The notes under the pieces are model-generated. The model ran no database searches. It saw only the letters and a program-made list of their open reading frames with translations, and was not told the origin of the DNA. Shown here piece by piece: positions 39,227 to 49,600 of a DNA stretch of 64,000 nt. Location of the stretch: contig JADJTO010000012.1 in assembly GCA_016711105.1 (NCBI GenBank), forward strand, positions 1 to 64,000, written 5' to 3'. The stretch is from Micropruina sp. (GTDB lineage Bacteria; Actinomycetota; Actinomycetes; Propionibacteriales; Propionibacteriaceae). Position numbers and translations under genes: made by a program. Numbering within the stretch: the stretch's first letter is position 1; each line of letters opens with the position of its first letter.

Positions 39227-39284
39227 AGGGGCGGCTCAGGGGCGTTCTGGCTTTCCACAGGGGCAGGGGTAGCCTGGGAGGACC

Positions 39285-39962
39285 ATGAGCCATTCGTCCT
39301 GGCCTAGCGATCCGCCGCCGCCGCACCCCCAGCAGCCTTGGCCCGGGAACTACCCGGCGCCTCAGGCGCCGGTCCCGTGGCGCCCGCAGTTGCCCACCCC
39401 CGCCGACGAGCGTCCGGATCCGACCCGAGCGTTGGGGCAGCAGCAACCGGCGTCTGTGCACATCGACGCGTTTGCGGCCCCGAAGAACCACACCCCCTTG
39501 CTGGTCACGATCGCTGCCCTCGTGGCCCTGGCGTTGGTGATCGTGGGCGGCATCGTGATCAACGCTCAGCCGCGCCCAGCACCCACCGTCAGCGCCACAC
39601 CGACTCGGGTCAGTTCCCCGGACAACCTGCCCGGGCTGCCGTTCACCAGCCCTGACGGCCGGGTTTCCGGCCGGTGGGAGGTGCTGAGCTCCCGCTGGGA
39701 CTCCGAAGGGGTGACCGTCCAGGTCCGGGTCCACGCTGTCGATGGGACGGTGACCTACAGCTTCATGGCCTTCGCCAACCAAGGCGCGACCGTCCACGAT
39801 CCGGTGCCGGGCTCCAGCCGTCCGGAGCTGGGCACGGGGCAGATCGCCGAAGGCGACACGGCCATCGGCTACCTCTACTTCGAGGTGCCGCGGGAGGACA
39901 TGACGCTGATCCTGGCCACGGGCGCGGGGCGCCAGATGTCGGCCCTTGTGGTCAAGGCCTGA
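39285..39962 (+). CDS. Membrane-anchored protein with Pro-rich N-terminus, unknown function
   Basis: 225 residues with a strong SD (GGGAGG). A cytoplasmic Pro/Gln/His-rich segment (DPPPPHPQQPWPGNYPAPQA) precedes one TM helix (LLVTIAALVALALVIVGGIV). An extracytoplasmic beta-rich domain follows (RWEVLSSRWDSEGVTVQVRV). It resembles actinobacterial DUF4352-like or similar single-pass proteins in outline only; I do not recognise a family. It is 8 nt upstream of the glycosyltransferase and may be co-transcribed. Confidence 0.7.
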   Translation: MSHSSWPSDPPPPHPQQPWPGNYPAPQAPVPWRPQLPTPADERPDPTRALGQQQPASVHIDAFAAPKNHTPLLVTIAALVALALVIVGGIVINAQPRPAPTVSATPTRVSSPDNLPGLPFTSPDGRVSGRWEVLSSRWDSEGVTVQVRVHAVDGTVTYSFMAFANQGATVHDPVPGSSRPELGTGQIAEGDTAIGYLYFEVPREDMTLILATGAGRQMSALVVKA

Positions 39963-39970
39963 GATAGCAT

Positions 39971-41072
39971 GTGGCGGTGACGTCACACCCGGGGGATGTG
40001 CCTGCCCCGGAGGCGCCGTTACGGATCGCGATCGCCATGGACGATTTCTATCCAGCCTCAGGCGGCATTGGGCGCTCGGTTCAAACCCGAACGAGGCTCC
40101 CTGATGCTGGCAGCGATGATCGCGCGGCATCAGGGAATTCCGCACGTCCACACCTTTCACGCCAACCTCGCCGGAGCGCACGCCAACCTGCCCGCCCAGG
40201 CCTGGTGGGGCACCATGGCCTACTTGTACCTGATGAGGCCGCTGCTGGCAGTGGTCTGCGGTTGGAAACCCCGCTACCGCAACCCTCATCCCTCGAAGCG
40301 GGACCTGGAGGGGAGCCTGTGGGCCCGCTCTGACTGGTACGCGATCTCGCGGATGGCCGCCTACATCGACGCGCTGACCACCCCGTCGGACTTCATGTTG
40401 GCCAATATCCAAACCGCCGCCCAGGGCCAGGCCTACGGTTTCGTCGTCCCCACCGGGGCCAGCCGGCGATTGACGGAGGCGCTCTCCCGAGTCCGGCGGC
40501 GCCGCACGACCGAAGGTGTCCGCTTCATCACCATGGGGCGCCTCTCCAAGGAGAAGCGGATCGGCGAACTGACCCAGGCCTTCATCAAGGCGGCAATCCC
40601 CGACAGTGAGCTCGTGGTGGTCGGGAACGGCCCGGAGGCCAAGACGGTGCAGGCCATCGCCGCTGGACGGGCGGACGTCCGCTTGCGTGGCTACGTGCGC
40701 GACCTGGACGAGTTGGCCCAGGAACTCATCGACGCCGACGTGCTGGTGCTGTCGTCACACCGCTTCGACAGCCAGGCGATCGTCCTGGCCGAGGGAGTGG
40801 TGGCCGGGCTACCGCTGTTGTATTGCGATGACCGGCTCACCTTCGGCCCGACGCCCGACAACAGCGTGCTCACTGAACCGGACGCGGACAGTCTGGCCGC
40901 GGGCATGCGAGAAATCGCCGAACCCTCGCAGCACGCCAGACTGGCAGCGGGATCGCGCGCCATCCGGGAGCAGATGGGCCCCTCCGCCACCGCCGAGAAC
41001 TACCTCACTGTGTACCGGACGGTGATCGCGAACCGAGCGGCGGCCGGCCCGAGGTCGACGCCGCCCAGCTGA
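39971..41072 (+). CDS. GT4 glycosyltransferase with internal deletion and frame change
   Basis: The N-terminus reads RIAIAMDDFYPASGGIGRSV in one frame. Near 40085 the sequence jumps to ERGSLMLAAMIARHQGIPHV in another. GT4 enzymes of this type have about 70 more residues between these motifs, so about 200 bp appear to be missing. The rest is well preserved: HTFHANLAGAH, RFITMGRLSKEKRIGELTQA, ELVVVGNGPE and SSHRFDSQAIVLAEGVVAG. A functional product is doubtful as written. Either a real deletion or a local assembly collapse would explain it. Confidence 0.7.
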
Positions 41073-41085
41073 CGAGATGGTCGGC

Positions 41086-42039
41086 TCAGTCGCGCGCTCG
41101 CGCGGCAGCTGACTGTTGGACGGCGACTTGAGCGTCGGGATGGTGCCGGGAGAGAACCACGACACCGTAGATCGCGAGGGCTCCGGCGATAGCCATTCCC
41201 ACCGCGGCCAGGCCGTGAATCTTGGCACCCTCGCCCAGAATCACCAGGCCGAAGGTGACACCGACGATCGGATCGGTGGTGGTCATGGACCCCACTGTGA
41301 TTTCAGCCGGCCCATTGGCGAAGCCCTGCTGCACCATCCACCCACCGAACGCGTAGGAACCGACCAGGAAGGGCACCACCGCGACCCAGAAGAGCGGGGT
41401 GCTCTGCTGGCCGGCCTTGACCATCTCGGTGGTCGTCTTGATCAGCGCTGAGGACAGGCCGTAGAAGAAGGCCCCACCGGAGGCCCACATCAGGCAACGC
41501 CACTCGGGACGCCCCTTCGCACCGAGGAATCCGAGGACACCGCCGATGGCGTAGACGACGACGCAGCCGGTGATGATCAGGACCGGATCGAGGTAGGTCT
41601 TCTCCGCCGCCGTGCTGGCCGAAAAGGCGGTGAAGACGACGATGCCCAGGACCGTCATCGCCACCGCGCCCCACATCGACGGGGTTACTTTGTGCTTGTG
41701 AATCAGCGAGGCGAGGATCACGGCCCACGGGACGGCCAAGATGCCCACCGGTTGCACTACCGTCACCGGGGCCATCATCAGACCGATGATGTGGGTGGTC
41801 GCGCCGATGGCGATCAGCGCCAGGCCGAGCAGCCAGGTGGGCGTGCGAATCAGCCGCAGTAGCTGCTTGAACCCCATGGAGCGGTTCTCGGCGTCCGTGT
41901 CGACGGCGTTGCCGACGGCGAGGTGCTGCACGGTCGAGCCGCCGGCGAACAGGAACGACGAGAGCACGACGATGGTGATCGCCAACGGAATGTTCTGTTC
42001 AAAAAAGGTGAATCCTGGTCCGGCCATGGGAGTCAGCAC
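41086..42039 (-). CDS. DMT-superfamily (EamA/NIPA-like) transporter
   Basis: About 317 residues from GTG 42039 with AAGGA 7 nt upstream (VLTPMAGPGF). ATG 42027 is an alternative, and the much longer frame upstream is noncoding. It has about nine to ten TM helices, e.g. AITIVVLSSFLFAGGSTVQH, MMAPVTVVQPVGILAVPWAV and FGLVILGEGAKIHGLAAVGM. The 'PVTVVQPVGILAVPWAVI' and late 'TTTDPIVGVTFGLVILGE' motifs recall DMT permeases. Substrate unknown. Confidence 0.78.
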   Translation of the reverse strand: MLTPMAGPGFTFFEQNIPLAITIVVLSSFLFAGGSTVQHLAVGNAVDTDAENRSMGFKQLLRLIRTPTWLLGLALIAIGATTHIIGLMMAPVTVVQPVGILAVPWAVILASLIHKHKVTPSMWGAVAMTVLGIVVFTAFSASTAAEKTYLDPVLIITGCVVVYAIGGVLGFLGAKGRPEWRCLMWASGGAFFYGLSSALIKTTTEMVKAGQQSTPLFWVAVVPFLVGSYAFGGWMVQQGFANGPAEITVGSMTTTDPIVGVTFGLVILGEGAKIHGLAAVGMAIAGALAIYGVVVLSRHHPDAQVAVQQSAAARARD

Positions 42040-42219
42040 TGGAGCATCCTTGTCGTCCTTGGGGTCGGTTTGTCCGCCCAGCGTACTTGCCGGATCGAGC
42101 GTTGCTTCCACCAGCGGTGTCGACGCTCGGCACTTCCTGCCGAGAATCGGCTCGGTGCGGACCTCACATTTTGGTCGGTCGCGACGTCTACCGTGTGAAC
42201 GACCAACTGAGGGAGCCTG

Positions 42220-42693
42220 ATGACGAAACCACCGTTCGAGCTCGTGGTCGCTCACCACGGAGCCACCGTGCTCCGGGTGTGCACCGCGATCGTGGGCTCC
42301 AACGACGCCGAGGATGCCTGGTCGGAGACGTTTCTGGCCGCCCTCCGGGCCTACCCGACGCTTGCCGACGGGGCAAACCTTGAGGCCTGGCTGGTCCGAA
42401 TCGCCCACAATCAAGCCGTCGATCTGATCCGGCGGCAGAGCAGGCAGAGGGCGGTCAGCGAGGTGTTGGCCAACCAGCCCGCCTCGGATCCGCCGACTCC
42501 CCCATCTTCGGCGGCTGCGGCTCTGGCTCGGTTGTCCCCCCGACAACGGCAGGCGGTGGCGTACCACCACTTGGCCGACCTGCCCTATGCCGAGGTGGCG
42601 CAGATCATCGGCGGCACACCCGCGGCTGCGCGCCGCGCCGCTGCGGACGGCATCGCCCGGCTCCGCCGGCTCATCCCTGAGGAGGAATCATGA
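42220..42693 (+). CDS. Sigma-70-family (ECF-like) RNA polymerase sigma factor
   Basis: 157 residues. Region 2 shows ELVVAHHGATVLRVCTAIVG, DAEDAWSETFLAALRAYPTL and WLVRIAHNQAVDLIRR. Region 4 shows ALARLSPRQRQAVAYHHLAD and LPYAEVAQIIGGTPAAARRA. Its stop overlaps the ogt start (ATGA). A sigma factor directly coupled to ogt suggests a regulatory unit responding to DNA alkylation, though this is inference from position only. Confidence 0.85.
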   Translation: MTKPPFELVVAHHGATVLRVCTAIVGSNDAEDAWSETFLAALRAYPTLADGANLEAWLVRIAHNQAVDLIRRQSRQRAVSEVLANQPASDPPTPPSSAAAALARLSPRQRQAVAYHHLADLPYAEVAQIIGGTPAAARRAAADGIARLRRLIPEEES

Positions 42694-43307
42694 CCGATCT
42701 GTTCTTCACCATGCCCGACAACCCAGCCGTCCTGGAGCGGCTGACTGCTGGGCTGGGAGATCGCGCCGCAGCGGCCGGCCTGCTCGACATCGCCTACCGG
42801 ACGGTCGACTCCCCCATCGGAAGCCTGCTGGTCGCGGCCACCCAAGCCGGCGTCGTCGCGGTCGGTTTCGAGAGCGAGGGTCACGATCAGGTGCTGCAAC
42901 GCCTCGCTGACCGGCTGAGTCCACGAATCCTTCAGGCGCCCTCCCGCCTGGAGGAGGCGGCCCGTCAACTCGAGGCGTACTTCGAGCACCGGCTGAGTCA
43001 TTTCGACGTGCCGGTGGATCTGGTGCTCAGCTCGGGCTTCCGGCGAGAGGTGTTGTCCCGACTCCGCGAGGTGGCGTTCGGGAGCACGGTCAGCTATGCG
43101 GAGTTGGCCGCCCTGAGCGGCAACCCGAAGGCGTCGCGGGCCGTGGGCAGCGCCTGCGCGACGAACCCGATTCCGATCATCGTGCCCTGCCACCGGGTGG
43201 TCCGCAGCGACGGCAGCCTGGGCGGCTACCTCGGTGGGCTGGACGCCAAGCGCTACCTGCTCGGCTTGGAAGCGCAACCTGCCGCCCTGACCGGTCTCGC
43301 GACCTAG
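42690..43307 (+). CDS. ogt: Methylated-DNA--protein-cysteine methyltransferase
   Basis: 205 residues. The C-terminal catalytic domain contains the helix-turn-helix part VLSRLREVAFGSTVSYAELA, RAVGSACATNP and the active-site PCHRV at 166-170 with the acceptor Cys167. Methyl groups from O6-methylguanine are moved irreversibly to that Cys. The N-terminal ~35 residues (MTDLFFTMPDNPAVLERLTA) are an extra extension before the usual Ogt start. It is translationally coupled to the sigma factor upstream and followed 10 nt later by the flavin oxidoreductase. Confidence 0.92.
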   Translation: MTDLFFTMPDNPAVLERLTAGLGDRAAAAGLLDIAYRTVDSPIGSLLVAATQAGVVAVGFESEGHDQVLQRLADRLSPRILQAPSRLEEAARQLEAYFEHRLSHFDVPVDLVLSSGFRREVLSRLREVAFGSTVSYAELAALSGNPKASRAVGSACATNPIPIIVPCHRVVRSDGSLGGYLGGLDAKRYLLGLEAQPAALTGLAT

Positions 43308-43317
43308 GCTGACCAGT

Positions 43318-44391
43318 ATGACCTCACTCTTCGAACCTCTGACCCTGGCCGGAACCACCTTCCGCAATCGGGTGTGGTGGTCGCCGGTGTGTCAGTACTC
43401 CTGCCTGGCCGGTGACGGGGTTCCCAACAATTGGCATCTGACCCACCTGGGCTCGCGGGCCGTCGGGGGGTTCGGGCTGGTCATGACGGAGGCGTCCGCC
43501 GTTCTCCCGGAAGGGCGGATCAGTCCGCAGGACGCAGGGATGTGGAACGAAGCACAACAGCAGGGGTGGGCCAGGATCGTCGCCTTCGGTCATCAGCAGG
43601 GGGCGGCGATGGGCATCCAACTGGCTCACGCGGGACGGAAGGCTTCGACTTACCGAGCCTTCCCCGGCGAACTCAAGGGACCAGTGCCGCACTCGGAGGG
43701 TGGCTGGGAGACCGTGGGCCCCTCCCCCGTGGCCTACCCCCGGATGCCACAACCGCGAGAACTGGACGCAGCTGGGATCAGGCAGGTGATCGACGCTTTC
43801 CGGGTCGCCGCCCAGCGAGCCGACCAGGCCGGCTTCGACGTGGTCGAGATTCACTCTGCACACGGCTACCTGCTGCACCAGTTCCTCTCGCCCCTGTCGA
43901 ATCACCGCGGCGACGCCTACGGCGGCGATGTCGACGGTCGGACTCGGCTACTGATCGAGGTGGTCGACGCGGTGCGCGATGTGTGGCCTGTCAGCAAGGC
44001 GTTGTTCGTCCGCATCTCGGCGACCGACTGGGCCGAGGGAGGTTGGACTGTGGACGACTCCGTCAGGTTGGCGTCGATCCTCAAGCACCATGGGGTGCAG
44101 TTGATCGACGTGTCCAGCGGCGGGAATGTCACTCCCACCGGCGTGGTCCCCGGCCCGGGGTACCTGGTTCCCTACGCGCAGCGGATCCGGAGTGCAGGCA
44201 TCGCGGTGGGTGCGGTCGGCTTCATCACCGACCCGATCCACGCAGACGGCATCATCGCCAACGGTGACGTCGACGCGATCATGGTGGGACGGGCTGCACT
44301 GCGCGACCCGTACTGGCCACAGCGGGCGGCAACTCAACTCGGCGTCACGGCCTCGCTCCAACCCGCCCAGTATCACCGAGCGGCGTGGTGA
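43318..44391 (+). CDS. Old yellow enzyme, YqjM-like NADH:flavin oxidoreductase
   Basis: 357 residues, an FMN TIM-barrel. Features of the YqjM class are visible: SPVCQYSCLAGDGVPNNWHL (Cys near the flavin), LAHAGRKAS, the H-x2-H pair in EIHSAHGYLLHQFLSPLSN, SNHRGDAYGG, and the phosphate site AIMVGRAAL. It reduces activated C=C bonds of enals and enones using NAD(P)H; the natural substrate is unknown. Same strand as sigma-ogt with a short gap, so possibly one transcript. Confidence 0.92.
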   Translation: MTSLFEPLTLAGTTFRNRVWWSPVCQYSCLAGDGVPNNWHLTHLGSRAVGGFGLVMTEASAVLPEGRISPQDAGMWNEAQQQGWARIVAFGHQQGAAMGIQLAHAGRKASTYRAFPGELKGPVPHSEGGWETVGPSPVAYPRMPQPRELDAAGIRQVIDAFRVAAQRADQAGFDVVEIHSAHGYLLHQFLSPLSNHRGDAYGGDVDGRTRLLIEVVDAVRDVWPVSKALFVRISATDWAEGGWTVDDSVRLASILKHHGVQLIDVSSGGNVTPTGVVPGPGYLVPYAQRIRSAGIAVGAVGFITDPIHADGIIANGDVDAIMVGRAALRDPYWPQRAATQLGVTASLQPAQYHRAAW

Positions 44392-44400
44392 GCGGTCTGG

Positions 44401-45630
44401 CTACGGCGAGGCGGACGGGTCGGGTTCCGCGGTAGTGGGCTTCGGCTCCGCGGTCGAGGGTTTCGGCTCCGCCGTTGTGGGTTGTGGCTCCGCCGTCGTG
44501 GGTTGCGGCTCCGCGGTCGTGGGCTGAGGCTCCGCCGTCGTGGTCTCGACCGTGGGGCTGGGGCTCGGGGAATCGGACTTCGTGGGCGTCGGGCTTGGGG
44601 AATCGGACTGGGTTGGCGTCGGACTGGCGCTCGTCGCTTCTGACTTGGTCGGGCTCGGGCTCGGACTGGACGACGGCGTCTTCGTCGGGGTCGAGCTCGC
44701 CGTCGCAGTGGTGGAAGGACGAGTCGAGGTGCGGGTCGGCGAAGGCGACACCGTCGGAGATGGCGACGTGGACGGGGATGAGAGGTTCAGGTTCGAGATC
44801 TGTTGCGCCGGACGCGGCGACGGCTTCCCGGCCAGCCACGGGGCCGGATTGACGTAGACCCCGTTCTGCTTGACCTCGAAGTGCAGGTGGCAGCCGGTCG
44901 ACAGACCCGTGGTTCCGGAGAGCGCAATCCCTTGCGCCTGAGTTACCTGTTGCCCGGCCCGAACGCCGATCACCGACAGGTGGGCGTATTTGGTCTCCAC
45001 CCTGAAGCCCAGGACTGTGCCGTGATCGATGACCACGAGGCGTCCATAGCCACCATTCCAGCCGGCGAAGGTCACCCGACCGGCAGCCACAGCCACCACC
45101 GGGGTGCCGCATCCGGCACGCATATCCGCCCCGTTGTGCATTCGGTTGATGTGCAGAATCGGGTGGAAACGCATGCCGAACGCCCCCGTAATCGGCCCCG
45201 GAACGGGGGAAACGAATCCCGGCCTGGTGGTCGTCGGAGCCTTTGCAGGCGTCCTCGGGGTTGTCGTTGGAGGCGTAGTGGTTGGTGCCGTGGTGGGCGG
45301 CAGGGCCTCCCGTCCGAGTGGAGCGGTCCGACTGATGCGTTGACTGAGCAGCGAATCATCGAAGTAGGGCTCAAAGGAACCGGCGCCCGCGAAACTGGCC
45401 TCCGGTGCCGCGTTGGGAAGTGGTAGGGCGCGTGTGGAGGTCGCAGCGAACGGCAGGAACCACAAAAGGCCCCCGAGCAGAACGAGGACGACGTGGGTCG
45501 TGGCCCGCAGAGGATCGAAGGACGCATACCCCAAGCGAACCTGCGCTCCGGCGTCGGTGTGCACCGAACTCGGGCCACGCGTGTTTCGGGCAGGATCATG
45601 CCCATCGTGTCGATCCGCCATTACCGTCAT
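44401..45630 (-). CDS. M23-family (LytM) peptidase with Ser/Thr/Pro-rich repeat tail
   Basis: About 409 residues from ATG 45630 (MTVMADRHDGHD); a GTG at 45672 is possible. One N-terminal TM or signal-anchor (TTHVVLVLLGGLLWFLPFAA), a Pro/Thr linker, then the peptidase. Zinc ligands are in RMHNGADM (H-x3-D) and HLHFEV, so the domain looks active; it would cut peptidoglycan cross-bridges outside the membrane. The last ~130 residues are low-complexity Ser/Pro/Thr followed by six 7-residue repeats of the type TTAEPQP. Such tails are common wall-spanning spacers in actinobacteria. Divergent from the BTAD regulator. Confidence 0.88.
   Translation of the reverse strand: MTVMADRHDGHDPARNTRGPSSVHTDAGAQVRLGYASFDPLRATTHVVLVLLGGLLWFLPFAATSTRALPLPNAAPEASFAGAGSFEPYFDDSLLSQRISRTAPLGREALPPTTAPTTTPPTTTPRTPAKAPTTTRPGFVSPVPGPITGAFGMRFHPILHINRMHNGADMRAGCGTPVVAVAAGRVTFAGWNGGYGRLVVIDHGTVLGFRVETKYAHLSVIGVRAGQQVTQAQGIALSGTTGLSTGCHLHFEVKQNGVYVNPAPWLAGKPSPRPAQQISNLNLSSPSTSPSPTVSPSPTRTSTRPSTTATASSTPTKTPSSSPSPSPTKSEATSASPTPTQSDSPSPTPTKSDSPSPSPTVETTTAEPQPTTAEPQPTTAEPQPTTAEPKPSTAEPKPTTAEPDPSASP
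44416..44541. repeat. 21-bp tandem repeats coding TTAEPxP
   Basis: Six units coding TTAEPQP (three), TTAEPKP, STAEPKP and TTAEPDP at the C-terminus of the M23 peptidase. Confidence 0.85.
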
Positions 45631-45913
45631 GAAATGGGCCCATCCCCTCGTCCCACCACTGGAACTTAACACTGCCGCTGCCCAAAAGTAAGGGGCGCAG
45701 AATTGCGCTCCCCAAGATAAGCAGGTGGATCAAGCGCGTGCAGGGCCGGGCGCACAATTGCCACCGGAAGTGCCCGACTTTTCCCCGACTGCTGGTGTTA
45801 GCGTGCGATCGGGTAGTTCTCCACGCTCCTTTGGGCCGGAAGGTCACAACCCCGAGCGGCAGCACGATCGAGCTGGTCGAAGCGGGCGTTGAAGACTCCC
45901 ACCCGATGCATCT

Positions 45914-46698
45914 GTGACCCCGAAAATCCTCAGCCCCCACGAGGAAGCCATGGCAGCCCGTCCCCCGACTGCAACCGTCCGTCTGATCGACGGCTTCGAG
46001 TGCCGCTGCGACGGTGACTCGATCGAGTTGCCGCGCGGCTGCCAGCGCCTGGTCGCCTTCATCGCCCTCTGGGAACGCCCTATCCTGAGTTCCTTCGTCA
46101 GTGGCAACCTGTGGCCCGACAGCGACACCGAACGTGCCAACGCCAACCTGCGCTCGACCCTGTGGCGACTGCAGGCAGATCACCGCGGCTTCGTGGTCGC
46201 GACCGGCTCCCATCTCACGCTCGGCCCCGGGTCGCCGTCGACTACCGCGAAGCCGTGACCTGGTCCAGGACAGTGCTGGCCAACGTCGGGGAGCCGATGC
46301 CGGCGACCTGGACGCTGCACGAGATCAACGGGCTGACCCGGGAGGTGCTCCCTGACTGGTACGACGACTGGGTGCAGCTGGCGCAGGAGGGGTTCCGGCA
46401 GCTGCGGCTGCACGCCCTGGAAGCGATGTGCGTCCAGCTGGCTCAGGGGGGACGCTATTGCGAGGCGCTGCTGGCCGGTTTGGGTGCGGTGGCGATCGAG
46501 CCGCTGCGGGAGAGTGCGCACCGCCGGGTGATCGACGTGCATTTGGCTGAACACAATCTGGTCGAGGCGCTGCGTCAGTACCGCAGTTATGAGTCACTGC
46601 CGCGCAACCAGCTGTCGCTGCGTCCCTCGGCGGAGCTGCGCCAACTGGTGGGATCGGTGATGGCTGGCGCGGGTGAGGTCAGTACGAGAACCAGCTGA
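45914..46698 (+). CDS. SARP/BTAD-type transcriptional regulator, frame broken once
   Basis: N-terminal winged-helix DNA-binding domain of the OmpR type as in SARPs (VRLIDGFECRCDGDSIELPR, NLWPDSDTERANANLRSTLW). It is followed by a bacterial transcriptional activation domain of TPR helices (EAMCVQLAQGGRYCEALLAG, YRSYESLPRNQLSLRPSAEL). The break at 46225-46228 is CCCC for CCCCC; repair reads GPRVAVDYREAV and gives 261 residues. It converges with the giant eCIS protein gene and overlaps it by 20 bp, so it may regulate the injection system, but that is inference. Confidence 0.85.
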
Positions 46699-49600
46699 TG
46701 TTCTCGGCGTGGGCTTTCGTGATCGTGCCGCTGAGCCGCCGCGGTTGGAACAGATCGTTGAAGGTGAGGGTCCCGTTGACCAGGTCGGTGATCTGGATCT
46801 TTCCGGTCTTCAGAGAGGACAAGCCGGTCAGCTTCTTCGGGTCCCCGGCCTTCTCCGGCGGTGCGTAGTCGTACAGGGTCAGGTTGATCGCATCGAGGGC
46901 GAACCCGTCCAGGGAGAGGTCGAGCTTGCCGGGGTTGGTGCCGGGCCGCTCCGGTGGTGGGACCACGGCCGGGATGCCGCCGGCCACGTGCAGGTTCATC
47001 AGGGCGTCCTTGCTCAGCGTGATCGTCCCTTTCGCCGCCTCAGAACTGATCGTCAACGGCAGCGGGACGGTGTTCTTGATCGACAGATCGGCGACCAACT
47101 TCCTGATCTCCAGGCTGTCGATCGCCGCCCGCGACTCGGCCTCCTTGGTCAGCCGCTCCTCGCGGGCGTCCTCGCTCTCGGCCGCCAACTGCGCCGGAGT
47201 GAGCGGCGGATCGGAGTGCAGGTCGAAGATCGCAGCCCAGAGGGCGAACTTGTCCGCCCTCGCCCGGGCCAGGTCCACCGAGCGCAGATCCCAGGTCAGG
47301 ATGTCGAACCAGACCGCTGTGTTCGGACGGTTCTTGCCTTCGGGATCGTTGCCCTTCGAGGCATTGTCGGGGTTGGCCCCGTACACGCCCAGCTGGAGCT
47401 GGTTGTTCTCCAGCCGCAGCATCGGATCGTCAGCCGCGACGTTGACCACCCAGGGACGCAGGTACCAACCCTCGCCGATCTGAACGGCGTGCACCTTGCC
47501 CTTGACGTTCGCCTCGAAGGTCGGGATGTCCACCTCGCCCTTCTTGATCGGCACCACCAGCGGGTCGGTGTCGGTCCCGACCCGGATGTCCTTGAGGTTG
47601 CCCACAGACGCGCTCACGTACAGGACCACCTGAACCGAACCGTCCAGCTGATCGACCGCCGGACGCAACGTGTCCACATCGAAGTTCGACCCCCCGGTAG
47701 AGGCACCCCCGGGCTTGGACAAAGCCGCCAGGTTGAGCGCGAAGTAGGCGTCGCTGATGTCGAGCGAGGAGATGTTCAGGCTTCCACCGGCGGCCGTGTC
47801 GTAGTTGAGGTCAGCCAGGTTGACGTCCTTGACCTTGATCCAGACGACCCGGCTGCCGAAGCTGGTCTGGACGTATTCCAGATCGCTGGCGAAGGGCTTC
47901 TTCACGTACAGCCGTCCGTCGCTGAAGGTGAGCGAATCGGCTCCCAGTTTGGCGACCCGGATGGTCTTGTCCTTGCCCAGTTCGGCCGACTTGGCCATGG
48001 TCAGCATCGGCTTGGTGACGTCGATCCGCAACCCTCCACCGGCGAACAGATAGAGCGCCGCCGTACCCGAGGAGAGAGCCGCACATCGCCCTTGAACTTG
48101 TTCTTGAACCGCGCCGACGCTGCGACCGACAGCTCGGCCAGGGAGGCCGTCCCTTCGGTCTTGAACGTCTCCAGGTCGATGGTGAAGTCGGGGTGCAGCT
48201 TCGCCGGGTCTGTTCCCACCGGGCTGGTCAGTTCCAGGTTGCGGATGAACGACTCGTCGGCGGCCGTGGCGGCCGCCGGGATGACGATGGTGGTGTCGTC
48301 CCCGGGTAGGTCGACCTGCAATCCGCCCAGGACGATCCGGTCGATCGTGAACTTCTCGAACGCGAGCTGCGTGAACGGGCTCTTACCCTTCTCCGGCGGC
48401 TTTCGCTTGTCGATCCGGACGACGGTGTGCAGGCCCAGCAGGTCGACTCGTCCGCCGGCCAGGGTGGGCAAGTGCACCTTGTGACCCGCGACCTCCGTGG
48501 TCAGGTCGAGCGAGGACGCGCTGATCTGCTCGATGAACAACCCGCCGGGATCCGAGGGGTCATCGCTGCCGATCCGGATCGCGTCCGGGCCGACGTCGAT
48601 GGCGGCTCCGTGTAGACCGCTGAGTTCGACAGTGCCGGTCACGGCGCCGCTGAGCACCGCACTGCCCGAGACGCCGCGGACCACCGCTGCCAGGTTGCCA
48701 CCGCGCCGAAGTTCGACGCTGAGGAAGTCCACCCCCAGGCTGCCCTTGATCCCGAGCTTCGCCGACAACTGCCCCTCGACGTCGGCCGCGAGGTTGTGTA
48801 GCTCGAAGGAGTTCTTCGAGGGACGCAGATGGATCCGGCCCACAGTGAGCGGCGGTTCGCCCGTCCCGGCCTTGTCGCTGCGACCCAGGCTGAGCTTCAG
48901 CGGCAGGTCCTCCCAGGTCAGGCCGTTCCCCTCCAGGCCGGTGATCACGATGTCGGTGATCGACCAGGTCGGCGGTTTCGCCTTCTTCTTCCCCTGCGCC
49001 GGGACGGCCGGGGACTGGACGGCGGCCAGCGTGACCGTCGGTGCCCGAAGCGGCCCGGGCCCGCTGAGCGTGGCGGTGCCGACCTTCCAGCGGATCGGCC
49101 CGAGCACCAGCCCGGTCAGGGTCGCGCTGGCCCGGCCACCGGCGTCGCTGCTCTCGTAGTCGGCGGCGAGGGTCACCTGACGGATGGTCACGCTGCCGTC
49201 AGGGGTGGAGACGTCGGTCCCCAGGGCCCGAAGATCCTGGACCTTGAGCGAAATCTTCCGGCCCTCGGCGAGCGCGTACGAGGCGGTGAGCGAGGGGCGT
49301 TCCGCTTTTCTCCCGGCCGCGGACGTGGTGAGCTTGCCGGTCACGGTCGTCCGGCTCTTCAGCGCCCCGAGGCCGAGCACGTAACGGACGTCGTCGAAGG
49401 AGCCGACGGTGGCCGAGGCCCGCACCAGCTGCCACCCCTCGCTGCCCGGGGCGAACGCGATCTCGGTGCCGTTGATGTCGTTGAGGGAACCGCTCTGGAG
49501 TTCGACGTGGGTGACGCTGCCATCGGCCTGAGGCATGTCGAGCACCAGGTTCCGGCCCGTCAGCACACCGATGCTCAGGCTGACGATCGTGGCGCCGCTG

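Noticed and set aside
39222..39265. Two TCCACAGGGGC repeats as DnaA boxes
   Set aside because: Each differs from TTATNCACA at the first positions; kept only as an unremarkable direct repeat.
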